Under the pieces are notes generated by a model that was not told the origin of the DNA, searched no databases, and worked only from the letters and a program-made list of their open reading frames with translations. This document shows, piece by piece, positions 6,009 to 6,771 of a stretch of 6,771 nt of DNA (positions within the stretch are counted from its first letter, which is position 1; each line of letters opens with the position of its first letter). The DNA comes from Acidobacteriota bacterium (GTDB lineage Bacteria > Acidobacteriota > Blastocatellia > Pyrinomonadales > Pyrinomonadaceae): contig JAFBAJ010000686.1 of NCBI GenBank assembly GCA_019247865.1, positions 1-6,771 on the forward strand, in the 5' to 3' direction. The position numbers and the translations under genes were made by a program.

Positions 6009-6683
6009 ATGAAGCCATTAGCAACAGAAATGCAAGACCCGTATACCTTGCAAGAGCTTGGGCGGGCTTCCATACAAATCGTCCACGACCTCAAAAACCA
6101 GCTCAATGGTCTCAAACTCTATGCCACGTTCCTGCGCAAGCGGATGGAGAAGAGCGAGCGGCCTGAAGACGAGCGCGAAACGCTGGCTAAGCTGATCGCG
6201 GGGCTCGAACGCGCGGCCACGGACATGACCGCGCTGGTGCGTTACGGCCGGCCGCTGGAACTCAGGCGGCAGCCGCACGTCGCGCTCGACAAGCTCCTCT
6301 CGTCCGTCGAGCAGCCTGAAGAGGCGGGCGCGTCCGTCGAGCTGAACATCGAGGCTGCGGGGCTCGCAGGCGAGTATGACGCGGCGGCTCTGACGGAGGC
6401 TTTGCAAACGATCACGGCGGGCGCGCTCAACCTCAGGCGCGCGGCGGACGCTCCCGTCTCGATCCATCTGCTGCGAGAGCAGGCGACGGATGCGCCTGCG
6501 GCTCTGATCGAATGGCGCAATCTGAAATCTAACGAACACGATGTCTTTCGTTCTTTTGCCGGCAGCGACGGCCTACGCCTCTCGCTCGCCGCCAAGATCA
6601 TCGAAGCGCATCAGGGACAGGTCGAACAGCAAGCCGACATGCTGCGCGTGCGCTTGCCAATCCAAACAGGACTTGGGTCTTAG
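6009..6683 (+). CDS. Histidine-kinase-like protein with intact phospho-acceptor helix but degenerate ATP-binding domain
   Basis: A soluble 224-residue protein without membrane or PAS segments. Residues about 14-80 form a HisKA-like dimerisation helix pair with His26 in IVHDLKNQLNGLKL, close to the HDLKNPL box of NtrB/NtrY-type kinases. The remainder follows the HATPase layout but lacks its key residues: the N-box region ALTEALQTITAGALNL (about 128-142) has Gly where the catalytic Asn is expected; the DxGxG strand is replaced by ALIEWRNLK (165-173); the F-box survives as VFRSF (179-183); and the GxGLGLA lid end reads DGLRLSLA (187-194) before the normal KIIEAHQG. It probably cannot bind ATP normally. 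This layout recalls ChpT-type phosphotransferases, which use a kinase-like fold without ATP binding. It is divergent from the receiver operon. No clear ribosome binding site precedes ATG 6009; ATG 6030 is an alternative. The last codons (GLGS) and stop lie in the adjoining repeat. Confidence 0.85.
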   Translation: MKPLATEMQDPYTLQELGRASIQIVHDLKNQLNGLKLYATFLRKRMEKSERPEDERETLAKLIAGLERAATDMTALVRYGRPLELRRQPHVALDKLLSSVEQPEEAGASVELNIEAAGLAGEYDAAALTEALQTITAGALNLRRAADAPVSIHLLREQATDAPAALIEWRNLKSNEHDVFRSFAGSDGLRLSLAAKIIEAHQGQVEQQADMLRVRLPIQTGLGS

Positions 6684-6753
6684 GACTTGGGTCTTTGATG
6701 TGTCACTCAAGGTTGAAGAGCATACAAAGACCAAAGACCCAAGTCCTAAGACC
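6669..6753. repeat. Palindrome of 7-bp words overlapping the end of the kinase-like gene
   Basis: The left side is four heptamers: GGACTTG, GGTCTTA, GGACTTG, GGTCTTT (6669-6696). The right side is four of the complementary type: AAAGACC, AAAGACC, CAAGTCC, TAAGACC (6726-6753). Arms 6676-6697 and 6732-6753 pair perfectly over 22 bp, with a 34-base loop. The stop codon TAG (6681-6683) and the final codons of the preceding gene fall in the left array. It could act as a transcript 3' end structure, though no T run directly follows the right arm. It looks like a dispersed intergenic repeat. Confidence 0.8.
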
Positions 6754-6760
6754 GGTATTT

Positions 6761-6766
6761 AAGGAG
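6761..6766 (+). promoter_or_regulatory. Ribosome binding site for a gene starting just beyond the window
   Basis: AAGGAG lies five bases from the window end after a short AT-rich stretch. With usual spacing, a plus-strand start codon would fall within the first few bases after position 6771. Nothing of the gene itself can be seen. Confidence 0.4.
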
Positions 6767-6771
6767 AGCTA

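Noticed and set aside
6018..6539. 173-residue minus-strand frame opposite the kinase-like gene
   Set aside because: The plus-strand frame has a recognisable HDLKN box and kinase-like layout; the minus frame has no recognisable domain.
1694..6753. The repeats as a CRISPR array
   Set aside because: No regularly spaced repeats with unique spacers, and no cas genes; the elements are contiguous short words arranged as palindromes.
1..6771. tRNA or rRNA genes, insertion sequences, integrase or phage genes
   Set aside because: No tRNA-like cloverleaf, rRNA segment or transposase/integrase coding sequence was recognised in either strand.

Overview
The window is a GC-rich, gene-dense bacterial chromosome segment. 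LolA implies a diderm (outer-membrane) organism. The mix of an ABC-2-type ATPase, LolA, a stand-alone RsbRD_N-type domain, a PAS-containing sensor kinase and short-word palindromic intergenic repeats would suit Acidobacteriota (Blastocatellia-like). That placement is inference from gene content and style, not from a marker gene.

Layout. (1) Positions 67-1690, plus strand: an ABC transporter ATPase followed 4 bp later by a LolA-family periplasmic lipoprotein carrier. A degenerate 7-bp tandem repeat lies just upstream. (2) Positions 1694-1762: a near-perfect 26-bp-arm palindrome built of 8-bp words sits between the convergent genes and is probably a bidirectional terminator or dispersed element. 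(3) Positions 1778-2290, minus strand: an unrecognised single-pass membrane protein. (4) Positions 2410-5770, minus strand: a tight three-gene operon, transcribed from 5770 downward. It encodes a single-domain receiver, a stand-alone RsbRD_N-like sensor protein and a 790-residue membrane histidine kinase (periplasmic sensor, HAMP, two PAS-like regions, HisKA, HATPase). (5) Positions 6009-6683, plus strand, divergent from the receiver: a short histidine-kinase-like protein with a convincing phospho-acceptor helix but an ATP-binding domain that has lost its key residues. (6) Positions 6669-6753: a second palindrome, made of 7-bp words, which supplies the last codons and stop of the preceding gene. 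The window ends on an AAGGAG that probably serves the next gene.

Working model (inference): the membrane kinase phosphorylates the lone receiver, the RsbRD_N protein adds a cytoplasmic input, and the divergent kinase-like protein acts as a phosphotransfer or regulatory partner. No output domain (DNA binding, GGDEF and so on) is present in the window, so the end point of the pathway is elsewhere or is protein-protein interaction. The most unusual items are the ATP-site-degenerate kinase, the free-standing RsbRD_N protein inside a two-component operon, and the heptamer and octamer-built repeats.
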